Below the pieces are notes generated by a model. That model did no database searches. It was not told where the DNA came from and worked only from the letters and a program-made list of their open reading frames with translations. A stretch of 64,000 nt of DNA from UBA7374 sp049890275 (GTDB taxonomy: Bacteria; Verrucomicrobiota; Verrucomicrobiia; Opitutales; Coraliomargaritaceae), in the NCBI GenBank assembly GCA_049890275.1, contig JBMHBT010000014.1, positions 124,001-188,000 of the forward strand. The letters run 5' to 3'. Shown piece after piece: positions 18,043 to 27,597 of this stretch. Position 1 is the stretch's first letter, and each line of letters starts with the position of its first letter. A program made the translations under genes and the position numbers.

Positions 18043-19857
18043 ATGACTAGTATGACCGTTTCCAATTCCGAGTCTTTCACCGAACACAGAGCGTTGCGCC
18101 GATGGATCGACAAAATGGTCGCGATGTGTCAACCGGAGCGAATTCACTGGTGTAGTGGCAGTGAAGAAGAGTCTTCCCAGCTTTTTTCAGAGATGACGGA
18201 GAAGGGGATGTGCATCCGATTGAATGAGGAACTGCGTCCAAATAGTTATCTCTTTCGCTCCGATCCAAGGGATGTGGCGCGCGTCGAATCCCGAACATTT
18301 ATTTGCTCACAAAATAAAGACGGAGCCGGTCCCACTAATAACTGGGAGGAGCCGAGAGCGATGCGCCGAAAACTCAAGCATCTCTTCAAAGGCTGTATGC
18401 GTGGTCGCACCATGTATATTATTCCTTTCAGCATGGGTCCAGTTGGCGGGCCGATTTCAAAGATCGGAGTCGAAGTCACCGACTCTCCCTATGTTGTTGT
18501 TAACATGCGGATCATGGCGCGTATTGGAGATCCGGTCTTGAAAGCACTGGGTACAGACGGTCTCTTTATTCCCTGTCTTCATTCGGTGGGCTGTCCACTG
18601 GAGCCAGGGCAGGATGATGTCGCATGGCCCTGCGATCCGGACAATACTCATATTGTTCATTTTCCTGAAGAACGTACGATTGTGTCCTATGGCTCCGGAT
18701 ACGGGGGCAACGCACTGCTGGGCAAAAAGTGCCTCGCTTTACGGATCGCCTCTACATTAGCTCGAGACGAGGGCTGGATGGCCGAGCACATGCTTATTCT
18801 CGGCGTGGAAGAGCCCGACGGTCGGAAGACCTACGTCACCGCTGCCTTTCCTAGTGCCTGTGGAAAGACGAACTTTGCCATGTTGATTCCGCCGAAAGAG
18901 ATGGACGGTTATAAGGTGACTTGTGTTGGGGATGACATCGCCTGGATCAAGCCGGGCGAGGACGGGTACCTCTATGCCATCAATCCTGAAGCCGGTTTTT
19001 TCGGAGTTGCGCCCGGTACCTCTGAGCAGACCAATCCCAACGCTCTGGCCAGCTGTGCACGAGATAGTATTTTTACCAATGTAGCATTGACGGACGAGGG
19101 CGACGTCTGGTGGGAAGGGATGACTGAAGAGTCGCCCCAGCATCTGGTCGACTGGAATGGCAACGATTGGACACCGGATAGCGAGACACCCGCAGCGCAT
19201 CCGAATAGCCGATTCACTTCTCCTGCGGCCAATTGTCCGGTAATGGATCCCGACTGGGAAAAGCCGGAAGGTGTACGGATTCATGCTGTGATCTTTGGTG
19301 GAAGGCGGATGACGGATGTGCCGCTTGTTTCGCAGTCCTTCAACTGGGGGCACGGAGTCTATCTAGGCGCGACAACAGGATCGGAAACCACCGCAGCCGC
19401 AGAAGGTGCGATGGGGCAGCTGCGACGGGACCCGATGGCGATGCTTCCATTCTGTGGTTACCACATGGGGGATTATTTCCGCCACTGGTTAAAAATGCAG
19501 CGCGACCTACGCGAGACGCCTCGCGTGTTTAATGTAAACTGGTTCCGCAAGGATGCGGAAGGAAACTGGCTCTGGCCGGGCTTTAGCGAAAATATGCGCC
19601 CACTCAAGTGGATAATCGAGCGGGCTACCGGTCGCGCTGTGGGCATTGAGACTCCCATTGGCTGGATGCCGCGCTATGAAGATATGGACTGGCGCGGTCT
19701 GGATATGGATGAGGATGCATTCAAAGCCCTCATGTCCATTGATCGTGATCGCCTTCGCATGCAGACCCTTCAGCACGAGGAACTCTTTCTTAAGCTCTTC
19801 CAGCACCTGCCGAAGGAAATGATCTTCGAGCGCGAACTATTGATCTCACGGCTGTAA
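18043..19857 (+). CDS. pckG: Phosphoenolpyruvate carboxykinase (GTP)
   Basis: Interconverts oxaloacetate and PEP using GTP, the first step of gluconeogenesis or an anaplerotic reaction. Hallmarks are QPERIHWCSGSEEE near the N-terminus, the kinase loop FPSACGKTNFAM with the active-site Cys, VGDDIAWIKPGEDG, NPEAGFFGVAPGTS and the late NWFRKDAEG. The frame is open back to 17944, but that extra stretch has no family similarity and would leave only 17 bases to the divergent parC start. The ATG at 18043 (604 residues) leaves room for divergent promoters. Confidence 0.93.
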   Translation: MTSMTVSNSESFTEHRALRRWIDKMVAMCQPERIHWCSGSEEESSQLFSEMTEKGMCIRLNEELRPNSYLFRSDPRDVARVESRTFICSQNKDGAGPTNNWEEPRAMRRKLKHLFKGCMRGRTMYIIPFSMGPVGGPISKIGVEVTDSPYVVVNMRIMARIGDPVLKALGTDGLFIPCLHSVGCPLEPGQDDVAWPCDPDNTHIVHFPEERTIVSYGSGYGGNALLGKKCLALRIASTLARDEGWMAEHMLILGVEEPDGRKTYVTAAFPSACGKTNFAMLIPPKEMDGYKVTCVGDDIAWIKPGEDGYLYAINPEAGFFGVAPGTSEQTNPNALASCARDSIFTNVALTDEGDVWWEGMTEESPQHLVDWNGNDWTPDSETPAAHPNSRFTSPAANCPVMDPDWEKPEGVRIHAVIFGGRRMTDVPLVSQSFNWGHGVYLGATTGSETTAAAEGAMGQLRRDPMAMLPFCGYHMGDYFRHWLKMQRDLRETPRVFNVNWFRKDAEGNWLWPGFSENMRPLKWIIERATGRAVGIETPIGWMPRYEDMDWRGLDMDEDAFKALMSIDRDRLRMQTLQHEELFLKLFQHLPKEMIFERELLISRL

Positions 19858-19877
19858 GGAAAATCACCCCCGTTGAA

Positions 19878-20339
19878 TCAACGGGCGATATCGTTTTGGC
19901 CGATGACTCGGAGTTGATGTCGAGCGATCGTGTCCGTCGCTAGGTCATTGTCTTCTAGGCTAATGGCTAATGCAGGCTTGCCCATGGGGCGGGAGAGGAA
20001 AGGATATGTGTAATGGATGTTAATTTCAGCCTGCACTAGGGCGGAGGTAACGCGTTTGATATCGGCTTCGCTGTCCAGTTCTACGGCGACCAGTTCGCTC
20101 TGCACGTAGGAAAAACGGTGCTCAATCAAGAGTTTTTGAGCTTCTTCCGGATAATCGACTATGAAGCGAATAATCGAGCTATCGGTCGTGTCCAGAATCG
20201 AGAGCGCCATAATATGCACTTCATGTACGGAGAGAAGACCAATGATTTCGTTGAGTCGCCCAACTTTATTATCGGCATGAACAGAGAATTGAATGACCGG
20301 CCTGTAGGCACCGGCGGCAGATAAGACGTCTGAGGACAT
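19878..20339 (-). CDS. Tandem ACT-domain protein
   Basis: The 153-residue protein is essentially two ACT-like ligand-binding domains: one from about residue 14 (IQFSVHADNKVGRLNEI) and a second from about 80 with an ALVQAEINIHYTYPF segment. Stand-alone tandem ACT proteins usually sense amino acids and regulate an enzyme or transport step; which one is not evident. Start context is CAATT|ATG. It converges on pckG and is divergent from the aldo/keto reductase. Confidence 0.8.
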   Translation of the reverse strand: MSSDVLSAAGAYRPVIQFSVHADNKVGRLNEIIGLLSVHEVHIMALSILDTTDSSIIRFIVDYPEEAQKLLIEHRFSYVQSELVAVELDSEADIKRVTSALVQAEINIHYTYPFLSRPMGKPALAISLEDNDLATDTIARHQLRVIGQNDIAR

Positions 20340-20431
20340 AATTGATAGCTTACTGAAGTCTGCTCGTCATGCACGAATATTTTTTGCAATGGTTCTTGTT
20401 TGGATTCTCATGTGGATGATAGGATAATCTG

Positions 20432-21421
20432 ATGTCCTATCTTCCCGACGATAAACGTTACGAAAAAATTGAGTATCGAAACTGTGGTAGCAGCGGCCTA
20501 AAGTTGCCGCCGGTATCGCTGGGGCTGTGGCATAATTTTGGTCATATTGACGACTACTCGAAAATGCAGTCCATGATACGCTGTGCCTTTGATTCTGGTA
20601 TCAATCATTTTGATCTGGCGAATAATTACGGGCCGCCGCCGGGGTCTGCCGAGGTCAACTTTGGGCGTATGCTGAGTAGCGAGTTGAAACCTTTTCGTGA
20701 TGAGATGATTATCTCGACAAAGGCAGGTTATACCATGTGGGAAGGGCCCTATGGGGATGGCGGTTCCCGCAAGTATTTGCTTGCGAGCCTAGATCAAAGT
20801 TTATCCCGAATGGGGCTCGATTATGTAGATATTTTTTATCACCACCGTCCGGTTACGGATACTCCGCTTGAAGAAAGTATGGGAGCATTGGCGAGCGCGG
20901 TGCACTCGGGTAAAGCGCTCTACGTTGGCCTCTCTAATTATCCTGCAGATCGTGCGCGTGAAGCGTTTCATCTTCTGCGAGAAATGGGAACCCACTGTTT
21001 GATTCATCAGCCGCGTTACAACCTGATCGATCGTTGGGTGGAGGCAGACCTCCTTGCTCTTCTGGAGTCAGAAGGTGTCGGTGGCATAGCTTTTTCTCCT
21101 TTGGCGCAAGGTTTGCTGAGTGAAAAATATGTCAATGGAGTACCATCGGATTCTCGGGTAGGCGCTGGCAGTCCTTTTTTGGATCTACAAAGTGTCAACG
21201 ATACGGTCGATCGGGCAACTGCACTTGCCAAAATAGCTAGGGAGCGGGGACAGAGTCTTGCGCAAATGGCTGTTCAATGGGTACTGCGGAAGCCAGCGGT
21301 AACTTCTGCTCTTATCGGAGCGAGTCGACCCGAGCAGATTAAAGAAATCGTTGGGTGCCTGACGGCGCCATCATTCAGCGATGAAGAATTGAGAACGATT
21401 GACACTGCTTGTGGTTTGTAA
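20432..21421 (+). CDS. Aldo/keto reductase (YghZ/Gpr type)
   Basis: NADPH-dependent reductase fold, 329 residues. DLANNYGPPPGSAEVNFG carries the catalytic Asp and Tyr, STKAGY the Lys, and FYHHRP the His. This sequence pattern is that of the YghZ subfamily (L-glyceraldehyde-3-phosphate reductase in E. coli). The C-terminal GASRPEQI segment binds the cofactor. No signal peptide. It is a single gene, convergent with yicC. Confidence 0.9.
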   Translation: MSYLPDDKRYEKIEYRNCGSSGLKLPPVSLGLWHNFGHIDDYSKMQSMIRCAFDSGINHFDLANNYGPPPGSAEVNFGRMLSSELKPFRDEMIISTKAGYTMWEGPYGDGGSRKYLLASLDQSLSRMGLDYVDIFYHHRPVTDTPLEESMGALASAVHSGKALYVGLSNYPADRAREAFHLLREMGTHCLIHQPRYNLIDRWVEADLLALLESEGVGGIAFSPLAQGLLSEKYVNGVPSDSRVGAGSPFLDLQSVNDTVDRATALAKIARERGQSLAQMAVQWVLRKPAVTSALIGASRPEQIKEIVGCLTAPSFSDEELRTIDTACGL

Positions 21422-21443
21422 GCAATCCGTCTGGACTCAAAGA

Positions 21444-22325
21444 TTATTCGACGTTTTGTACTTGTTCGCGAATACGTTCGAGGGAATTTTTTCCTTCGAT
21501 AATTGCGCGTGTGATCTCAATTTGTGTTGATTTACTACCTGTCGTATTGAGTTCACGGTTTATTTCCTGACAAAGGAAATCCATTTTTCGGCCGCTGGAT
21601 TCACGTGCTGCGATAAACTCTTTGAACTGATCGAGGTGAGCATTCAGTCTGGTCAACTCTTCACTGATGTCCGCTTTATCGGCAAGAAGTGCGAGTTCCT
21701 TTAGAATACGCTCGTCATCGAGATCAATTTCCAGATCGAACTGACGGAGACGATCCAAAAGTGCATCGCGCTGTTTATTGGTCGTCTGTAGTGAGAGTTT
21801 TTCGACTTCCTCAGCAATCTTACGCAAAGAATCAATACGTTCATTCAAGTCATCCGCCAATGCTCTTCCTTCGCGACTGCGCATGGATTTGATATCTTCC
21901 ATTGCCCGGTTGAAAGCTGTACGCACGGTGGGTTCCAGCGCTTTCCAGTCAGTGGGTACTTTGTTTTCTTGGAGCATTTTCGACAAACTCAAGAGTAAGG
22001 TAGCATCCGGTTCGAATGGTATGCCTTGGGTCGATGCATAGTCCCGCAACGCCTGTAGCGCTTGATTCAGTTGATCGTGATTGATGGAGATGACCGAGGA
22101 TGATTCATTTTCAGTGTTGTATTTGAATTGTACCTGTACGCGTCCTCGGGTGAAGCCTTCCCGGAGCCAATCTGCGGAGGATTGCTGCATGTTCGGCCAT
22201 TCGCGTGGGGCGTTCACCTGAACGTCCAAGGACTTACGGTTGACTGATGTTATTTCAACTTCAACAGAACCAGTATCATCCGGCGTTCTTGCCGTGCCGC
22301 GCCCATAACCAGTCATACTTTTCAT
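21444..22325 (-). CDS. yicC: YicC-family RNase-like protein
   Basis: 293-residue conserved bacterial protein starting MKSMTGYGRGTA, with the YicC N-terminal domain and the C-terminal DUF1527 region (ISEELTRLNAHLDQF, GRKMDFLCQEINRE). E. coli YicC has been linked to RNA cleavage and small-RNA turnover. Long central helices fit the known all-helical middle. Last gene of the pyrB-pyrC-CPBP-yicC set, 52 bases downstream of the protease gene. Confidence 0.92.
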   Translation of the reverse strand: MKSMTGYGRGTARTPDDTGSVEVEITSVNRKSLDVQVNAPREWPNMQQSSADWLREGFTRGRVQVQFKYNTENESSSVISINHDQLNQALQALRDYASTQGIPFEPDATLLLSLSKMLQENKVPTDWKALEPTVRTAFNRAMEDIKSMRSREGRALADDLNERIDSLRKIAEEVEKLSLQTTNKQRDALLDRLRQFDLEIDLDDERILKELALLADKADISEELTRLNAHLDQFKEFIAARESSGRKMDFLCQEINRELNTTGSKSTQIEITRAIIEGKNSLERIREQVQNVE

Positions 22326-22377
22326 TTATGTAGAGCTAGAGTTTTCTGAGGGTGGGGCAAACTTCTTCGGCTATGCG

Positions 22378-23262
22378 TTAGTACGGAAGTTCGTTGCCCG
22401 AGAGCACATGTAAAATAGTCATGCTTAATGTGAAGAGATTGAATAGCCCATGATAAAAGATTGGAACGAGTAGGTTGCGCTCTTTTTCGTAGGTATAGGC
22501 TAACAAAAATCCAACAAAGGTCAGGGGGACGAACGCCATTAGATTGCCATGGATAGAACCGAAGACAATTGCACTCAGCAGCATCGCTGCCTGCGGACGT
22601 AATTTACTTTTGAGGAAGCGATAGATACACCCCCGAAAAATTACCTCTTCGGCAATGGGTGCCAGAATGATGGCAAAGAAAGCCAGTAGAGTTAGTGCTA
22701 CCGGGGACTGGCTATTTGCAAACACAAGTACAGCTTCCTGTGGTTGAATGGAATCAAGCCATTGATTTGCAACGATCCAGTTGAGCAGGGTCGTCCAGAG
22801 AAAAGCGATAAGACCAACCAAGGGAAGTGTGCGTATGAAGAAAGGGATTGCAGACAGTAAGGCACGACCGGCGCCCATTTCATGGCTGCTTAAGTTTCCC
22901 TTAAAGAGCATAGGGAAATAGCGGCGGCAGCTGTAGTAACCAATCAGAAAGGAGGATTGCAGGGTTAGTGCCCCGAAAACCATCGTCCAGACCTCACTTG
23001 ATTTCGAATCGGGAATGAGACCATAAAAGATCCATACAACCGATTGTACGACAAAGATAAGGCCAATTAAGCCACAGATAAAAATACCAAAATTAAGCCA
23101 GCCAATAGCCCAAGGCCGAAGCGGTAGTTCCGGCAGTGCAGCGGGTTGCCGGAATTTACGCACGCTCCAGATCAACCAGAGCAGTAGACTGCCGAAGAAT
23201 ACTGTTAATGTAACGCAGCCGACAATCAGCTCCGGCAGATTGAAGGATTCATCTGCTTGCAT
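22378..23262 (-). CDS. CPBP-family intramembrane glutamic protease
   Basis: 294-residue multi-pass membrane protein with about eight hydrophobic segments. The family motifs are present in order: EEVIFRGCIYR (catalytic Glu-Glu and Arg), FGSIHGN and FYHGLFN (His residues). CPBP/CAAX-type proteases cleave within membranes; bacterial members serve bacteriocin immunity, protein processing or unknown roles. The gene starts two bases after the pyrC stop, so it is co-transcribed with pyrimidine synthesis, but no functional link is obvious. Confidence 0.88.
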   Translation of the reverse strand: MQADESFNLPELIVGCVTLTVFFGSLLLWLIWSVRKFRQPAALPELPLRPWAIGWLNFGIFICGLIGLIFVVQSVVWIFYGLIPDSKSSEVWTMVFGALTLQSSFLIGYYSCRRYFPMLFKGNLSSHEMGAGRALLSAIPFFIRTLPLVGLIAFLWTTLLNWIVANQWLDSIQPQEAVLVFANSQSPVALTLLAFFAIILAPIAEEVIFRGCIYRFLKSKLRPQAAMLLSAIVFGSIHGNLMAFVPLTFVGFLLAYTYEKERNLLVPIFYHGLFNLFTLSMTILHVLSGNELPY

Positions 23263-23264
23263 AA

Positions 23265-24560
23265 CTAGGCAAGGATTTGCTCTCCATTATAGACTTGGCG
23301 GCCATTAACGAAGGTAGCTTTGACTCGACCCTTCAGCTCGCGACCCTGCCAGGGGCAGTTTCCTGATTTACTAAAGAACTTTTCCTTATCGACACGCCAA
23401 ACTTCGTCTGGATCAAAAAGACAAATGTCGGCTCGTGCTGCGGGGCACAGTGTACCGGCTTCCAGTTTGCAGATTTCCGCTCCTTTATGAGTGAATAAGG
23501 CTACGACTTCGGAGAGGCTGAGACGTCCGCTGTGGTATAGTGTGCCGAGCGTTGAAGCTAAAGCATTTTCCAGCCCGATTATCCCGAAGGGAGCACTATC
23601 AAACTCGCGATCTTTTTCCGTCGCGGAGTGCGGAGCATGATCTGTGGCGATGCAATCAATCGTCCCATCACTCAGCCCCTCAATGAGCGCTTCACGATCC
23701 TGTGCCGTCCGCAAAGGGGGGTTCATTTTAAAGGCGGTGTCGTAGTTATGCAGATGGGCATCGGTAAATTCTATGTGATGGGGGCTTGCTTCTCCGGTTA
23801 CAGCAATACCACGGCGTTTGGCGGCTCGAAGTACTTCTACTGAGGTTGCAGAGCTGAGGTGCTGCATATGGATGTGAGCACCAGTGAGACGGGAGAGCAC
23901 AACATTGCGGGCAACTACGATATCTTCAGCAGCATTGGGCCAGCCTCGAAGCCCCAGTTTCAGGGACCACTCTCCTTCATTCATCACTGCGCCTTCGGTT
24001 AAACTCGCGTCCTGACAGTGATCCATCACAGGTAATCCAAACATTTGGGCGTACTCCACTGCGCGCCGCATAATCTCATTACTCTGTACGCACAAACCAT
24101 CATCCGTAACAGCGACAATGCCTGCACGCTGCAATTGACCGGTGGGTGCCAGTTGTTGACCCTTCATTCCGATTGTCAGGCATCCGGTCGGGTAAACGTT
24201 GACTACGGCTTCCCTCGCAACTTTATCCATGATGCCCTGCAAGGTTCCTGCATTATCACAGACCGGACTCGTGTTGGGCATACAGACGACTGTCGTGTAT
24301 CCGCCAGCTGCTGCGGCTTCTGATCCGCTGCGGATATCTTCTTTATGGGTCTGGCCCGGATCGCGGAAGTGCACGTGGATATCTACCAAGCCCGGAGCGA
24401 CCACTAACCCGGTGGCATCGATTTTGTGGGACGCATCTTTCTGCGCACTGGTTAATTCAGAGCAGAGAATACCATCCACTGAAAAAATATCACCAATTTC
24501 GTCTCGCTTATTGGCTGGATCAATCACTCTTCCACCATGTATCCAAAGAATATCCGACAT
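23265..24560 (-). CDS. pyrC: Dihydroorotase
   Basis: Cyclises carbamoyl-aspartate to dihydroorotate. This is the class I type (431 residues), with the metal motif DIHVHFRDPGQTHKEDI, a MPNTSPVCD block, GEASPHH, and the ATDHAPH catalytic Asp. Five bases separate it from the pyrB stop, so the two consecutive steps are encoded together. Start context CTATT|ATG. Confidence 0.95.
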   Translation of the reverse strand: MSDILWIHGGRVIDPANKRDEIGDIFSVDGILCSELTSAQKDASHKIDATGLVVAPGLVDIHVHFRDPGQTHKEDIRSGSEAAAAGGYTTVVCMPNTSPVCDNAGTLQGIMDKVAREAVVNVYPTGCLTIGMKGQQLAPTGQLQRAGIVAVTDDGLCVQSNEIMRRAVEYAQMFGLPVMDHCQDASLTEGAVMNEGEWSLKLGLRGWPNAAEDIVVARNVVLSRLTGAHIHMQHLSSATSVEVLRAAKRRGIAVTGEASPHHIEFTDAHLHNYDTAFKMNPPLRTAQDREALIEGLSDGTIDCIATDHAPHSATEKDREFDSAPFGIIGLENALASTLGTLYHSGRLSLSEVVALFTHKGAEICKLEAGTLCPAARADICLFDPDEVWRVDKEKFFSKSGNCPWQGRELKGRVKATFVNGRQVYNGEQILA

Positions 24561-24565
24561 AATAG

Positions 24566-25537
24566 TTAGCTCAATGAAGCGTTTTTATTGGGTAAGTTGA
24601 TGGCTAGTTCCTTGTGAAAGCTATGGCAGAGCAGGAGAACCGCCATGCGAACAACAATGCCATTAGTTACTTGCTGGAGAATAACGGATCGATCGGAATC
24701 GGCTAACTCAGAATCAATTTCAACGCCACGGTTGATTGGCCCCGGATGCATAATGATTGCCTCTGGTTTTAGCCATTCCGCACGTGAGTGATTGAGCCCG
24801 AACATACTGGTGTATTCGCCAATTGAGGGGAAGTGGGTGGAAGTTTGTCGCTCGTGCTGTATGCGAAGTAATATAACTGCATCCGCTGGCTCCAGAGCAC
24901 TACGCAGGTCGTGAGAGACTTTGACGCCCATCGATTCAAATTCTTTGGGGACAAGTGTACTGGGTCCGGCTACCGTCACCCGAGCACCGAGTTTTTGTAA
25001 GCAATGAATATTCGAACGAGCAACACGACTGAACAGGATATCCCCAAGAATTGTAACGTTGATTCCTTCTAGGGAGTCGAACTTTTCTAATAGAGTAAAG
25101 GCGTCGAGTAATGCCTGTGTGGGATGTGCGTGAGAGCCGTCACCGGCATTGACGACAGGAATGTCCACCACTTGACTCAGGTAGTTTGTTGCCCCAGAAG
25201 CCGGGTGCCGCATGATGATCAGATCTGCTTGGAGGGCCTCCATATTACGTGCTGTATCCCGGAGTGTTTCTCCTTTTGTCAGGCTGCTAGCGTCTGCAGA
25301 GACGGTAACGGTATCAGCACCCAGTTGTTTGGCAGCGACCTCAAATGCCAGACGGGTGCGCGTACTTGGCTCCAGGAAAAGGTTTACCACGGAGCTACCT
25401 TCGAGTATGGCATGCTTTTTGACGCCTGCTTGCATGGAAGACTTGAAGGCTCGTGCGGCAGTAAATACGCTTTTGATTTCCTCGACAGACAAAAGGTCAA
25501 CGCTAATGAGGTCTTTTCGGTTCCAAGTGAGTTGCAT
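24566..25537 (-). CDS. pyrB: Aspartate carbamoyltransferase catalytic subunit
   Basis: Forms carbamoyl-aspartate from carbamoyl phosphate and aspartate. At 323 residues it carries the carbamoyl-phosphate loop EPSTRTRLAFEVAA, the MRHPASGA segment, GDGSHAHPTQALLDA and HPGPINRGVEI. No pyrI regulatory gene is adjacent. It heads the pyrB-pyrC operon, downstream of a terminator that isolates it from aroC. Confidence 0.96.
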   Translation of the reverse strand: MQLTWNRKDLISVDLLSVEEIKSVFTAARAFKSSMQAGVKKHAILEGSSVVNLFLEPSTRTRLAFEVAAKQLGADTVTVSADASSLTKGETLRDTARNMEALQADLIIMRHPASGATNYLSQVVDIPVVNAGDGSHAHPTQALLDAFTLLEKFDSLEGINVTILGDILFSRVARSNIHCLQKLGARVTVAGPSTLVPKEFESMGVKVSHDLRSALEPADAVILLRIQHERQTSTHFPSIGEYTSMFGLNHSRAEWLKPEAIIMHPGPINRGVEIDSELADSDRSVILQQVTNGIVVRMAVLLLCHSFHKELAINLPNKNASLS

Positions 25538-25597
25538 GCTTTTTCAACGATTCAGGATACAAGGAGGATAATCATTAGCTCCTGAAAGGTTTTATTG

Positions 25598-25618
25598 AAA
25601 AAAAGCCAATCGATTGGC
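25598..25618 (-). terminator. Rho-independent terminator after the CobW-like gene
   Basis: On the minus strand, the palindrome GCCAATCGATTGGC (stem GCCAA/TTGGC) is followed immediately by seven T residues. It lies about 20 bases past the stop of the gene at 25637 and ahead of pyrB. Confidence 0.8.
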
Positions 25619-25636
25619 AACCAGAAAGTTCCTCAT

Positions 25637-26368
25637 TCAGGAAAGCCATTTAGCTATAGAAGGAATAGGGTATGCTCGTTGTCCGCTTTCCAGTCGTTCA
25701 ATATAACGATCCGGTTTTAGATCATCCGGAGCATCCTCTTCAAATTCATCTTCTTCAATCGGTATGAGATCGTCGAAATAAAGGGAGCTTCTCCTAGCTT
25801 CTGGGTACAGTACCTCGGCGGGATTGGCCACTCGGTTATTTTTTACCAATAAAAAACGGGACGGGTTGTGCTGCTTGGCGTATCCGGCCTCAAATTGTCG
25901 AATCCATTTATTATCCTCTTTGTTTCGATGGTTGAGCAGGACGATGTCAGAGAAGTGGATGCAGGCATCAAACCATGCTTTGGCTTCAGGATTATCCTTG
26001 AGGAAACTGCAATGGACGACTGTGAGTAAGCGAGCCACTTCACAGTCGTTTTTGTCTGCCCAGGTCTTAATCGACTCAACTACGTCGGCAGGATCAGCTC
26101 TGCCGGGAGCTAGGAAAAAGAGGACATCTGGAGCGGCCTCAATTTTGCTGTGTAGTAGTCGCGCACCATCCAGTTCCCAGTTAGCAGTGGTTACCGTCCG
26201 GATCGACAGCAGTTTTTCATCCGCCAATGACGGTAACTCTTGTTTTGGCTTAAAATACAGAACATTCGTGCCCTTTTCTAGGCCACCTTCTATGAGGTCG
26301 TAGAGGACTTCTCTTCTCCCGGATTCAGGAATACCGAAAAGAACGTAGACCAATGGACGCTCACTCAT
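25637..26368 (-). CDS. CobW/G3E-like protein with degenerate P-loop
   Basis: 243 residues. The layout resembles the N-terminal domain of CobW/COG0523 GTPases: a leading strand YVLFGIPESGRREVL where the Walker A should be, then DVLFFLAPGRADPADVVESI, a VVHC strand, and DIVLLNHRN in place of the NKxD-type strand. The Walker A lysine and Ser/Thr are replaced (SGRRE instead of GKST), so nucleotide binding is doubtful. The C-terminus is acidic and ends in an RYIERLESG segment. It lies 23 bases after aroC and ends at a terminator. Function unknown; assignment is by layout only. Confidence 0.55.
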   Translation of the reverse strand: MSERPLVYVLFGIPESGRREVLYDLIEGGLEKGTNVLYFKPKQELPSLADEKLLSIRTVTTANWELDGARLLHSKIEAAPDVLFFLAPGRADPADVVESIKTWADKNDCEVARLLTVVHCSFLKDNPEAKAWFDACIHFSDIVLLNHRNKEDNKWIRQFEAGYAKQHNPSRFLLVKNNRVANPAEVLYPEARRSSLYFDDLIPIEEDEFEEDAPDDLKPDRYIERLESGQRAYPIPSIAKWLS

Positions 26369-26391
26369 AGCACTTACAGTAAAACTGGTTT

Positions 26392-27480
26392 CTAAAAACT
26401 AAAAGAACGACACTGCGCTTGATGGCGCATCCAGTGGTCGACGAGGACAAGCGCGCACATCGATTCAACAATCGGAACCGCACGCGGGAGGACACAAGGG
26501 TCATGACGCCCACGCCCCATGAGCTCCGTTTCCTGACCCGATTGATCCACTGTTTGCTGGCTTTGTATGAGCGTTGCGGTCGGCTTGAAGGCGACACGAA
26601 AGACTAATTCTTCCCCATTACTGATACCACCCTGCACGCCACCAGAGCGGTTGGTTTCGGTGCCAACCTGACCGTCCTTATTGATAAATCGGTCATTGTG
26701 TTCAGAACCTTTGAGGAGGGTCCCGGAGAACCCGCTTCCGACTTCGAAGCCTTTGGTTGCAGGAATCGACAGCATTGCTTTAGCCAAATCAGCTTCCAAG
26801 CGGTCAAAAACCGGCACGCCCAGCCCCACTGGGAGATTGCGAACACGGCATTCGATCTGTCCACCGACAGAGTCGCCAGCACTGCGAACCTCTCGGATAC
26901 GCTCAGCCATTTTTTCAGCAGCAACAGGATCCGGGCAACGCACCGGATTGCTCTCTACGGCGTCCAGGTTAGGAAAGTCCTCTATCTGTGAATCAATATC
27001 GTGTATGCGGGACACAAAAGCGCGTATTTCAACCTCTCCTGCTTGATGGAGGATTTTTTTGGCAATGGCTCCTGCAGCGACTCGTCCGATTGTTTCTCTA
27101 GCCGAGGAACGACCACCACCTTCATGATTGCGGATGCCGAATTTTTCTTGGTAGGTAAAGTCTGCATGTGAAGGACGAAATTTATCCTTCATCTCCGTAT
27201 AGGCACTGGGGCGGTGATCGGAGTTCGGAACGTAAATACCAATGGGAGTACCAAGTGTTTTACCTTCATAAACACCGGAAACAATGTTGGCAGTGTCGCT
27301 TTCTTTGCGAGGTGTCGTGATGTCACTCTGTCCGGGGCGGCGACGATCCAATTCAAATTGAATGTCTTCAACCGAAAGGGGTAGTTGCGGAGGACATCCG
27401 TCAACCACGACACCAATGCCGCCGCCGTGACTTTCTCCCCAGGTAGAGATGCGAAAAAGGGTGCCGAAAGAATTGCCCAT
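26392..27480 (-). CDS. aroC: Chorismate synthase
   Basis: Last step of the shikimate pathway, making chorismate from EPSP with reduced FMN. The 362-residue protein begins NSFGTLFRISTWGESHGGGIG and contains RRPGQSDITTPR, NHEGGGRSSARET and the C-terminal GRHDPCVLPRAVP signature. All FMN and substrate arginines of the family are recognisable. Start context AAATT|ATG. Confidence 0.97.
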   Translation of the reverse strand: MGNSFGTLFRISTWGESHGGGIGVVVDGCPPQLPLSVEDIQFELDRRRPGQSDITTPRKESDTANIVSGVYEGKTLGTPIGIYVPNSDHRPSAYTEMKDKFRPSHADFTYQEKFGIRNHEGGGRSSARETIGRVAAGAIAKKILHQAGEVEIRAFVSRIHDIDSQIEDFPNLDAVESNPVRCPDPVAAEKMAERIREVRSAGDSVGGQIECRVRNLPVGLGVPVFDRLEADLAKAMLSIPATKGFEVGSGFSGTLLKGSEHNDRFINKDGQVGTETNRSGGVQGGISNGEELVFRVAFKPTATLIQSQQTVDQSGQETELMGRGRHDPCVLPRAVPIVESMCALVLVDHWMRHQAQCRSFSF

Positions 27481-27597
27481 AATTTAGATTAGGTAAGGTC
27501 CACGTACATAGGCCGAATAAACCCTGTTACTAAGAGGGAAGGCCTTGCCGCAGGCAAGTCAATGCCGAGGATTAAATACTGGAGTCAATTTGGCTGA

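Noticed and set aside
27544..27558. Perfect hairpin cttgcc-gca-ggcaag between aroC and tkt as a terminator
   Set aside because: No T-run follows on either strand; kept only as a possible relative of the short-loop hairpins near tRNA-Ser.
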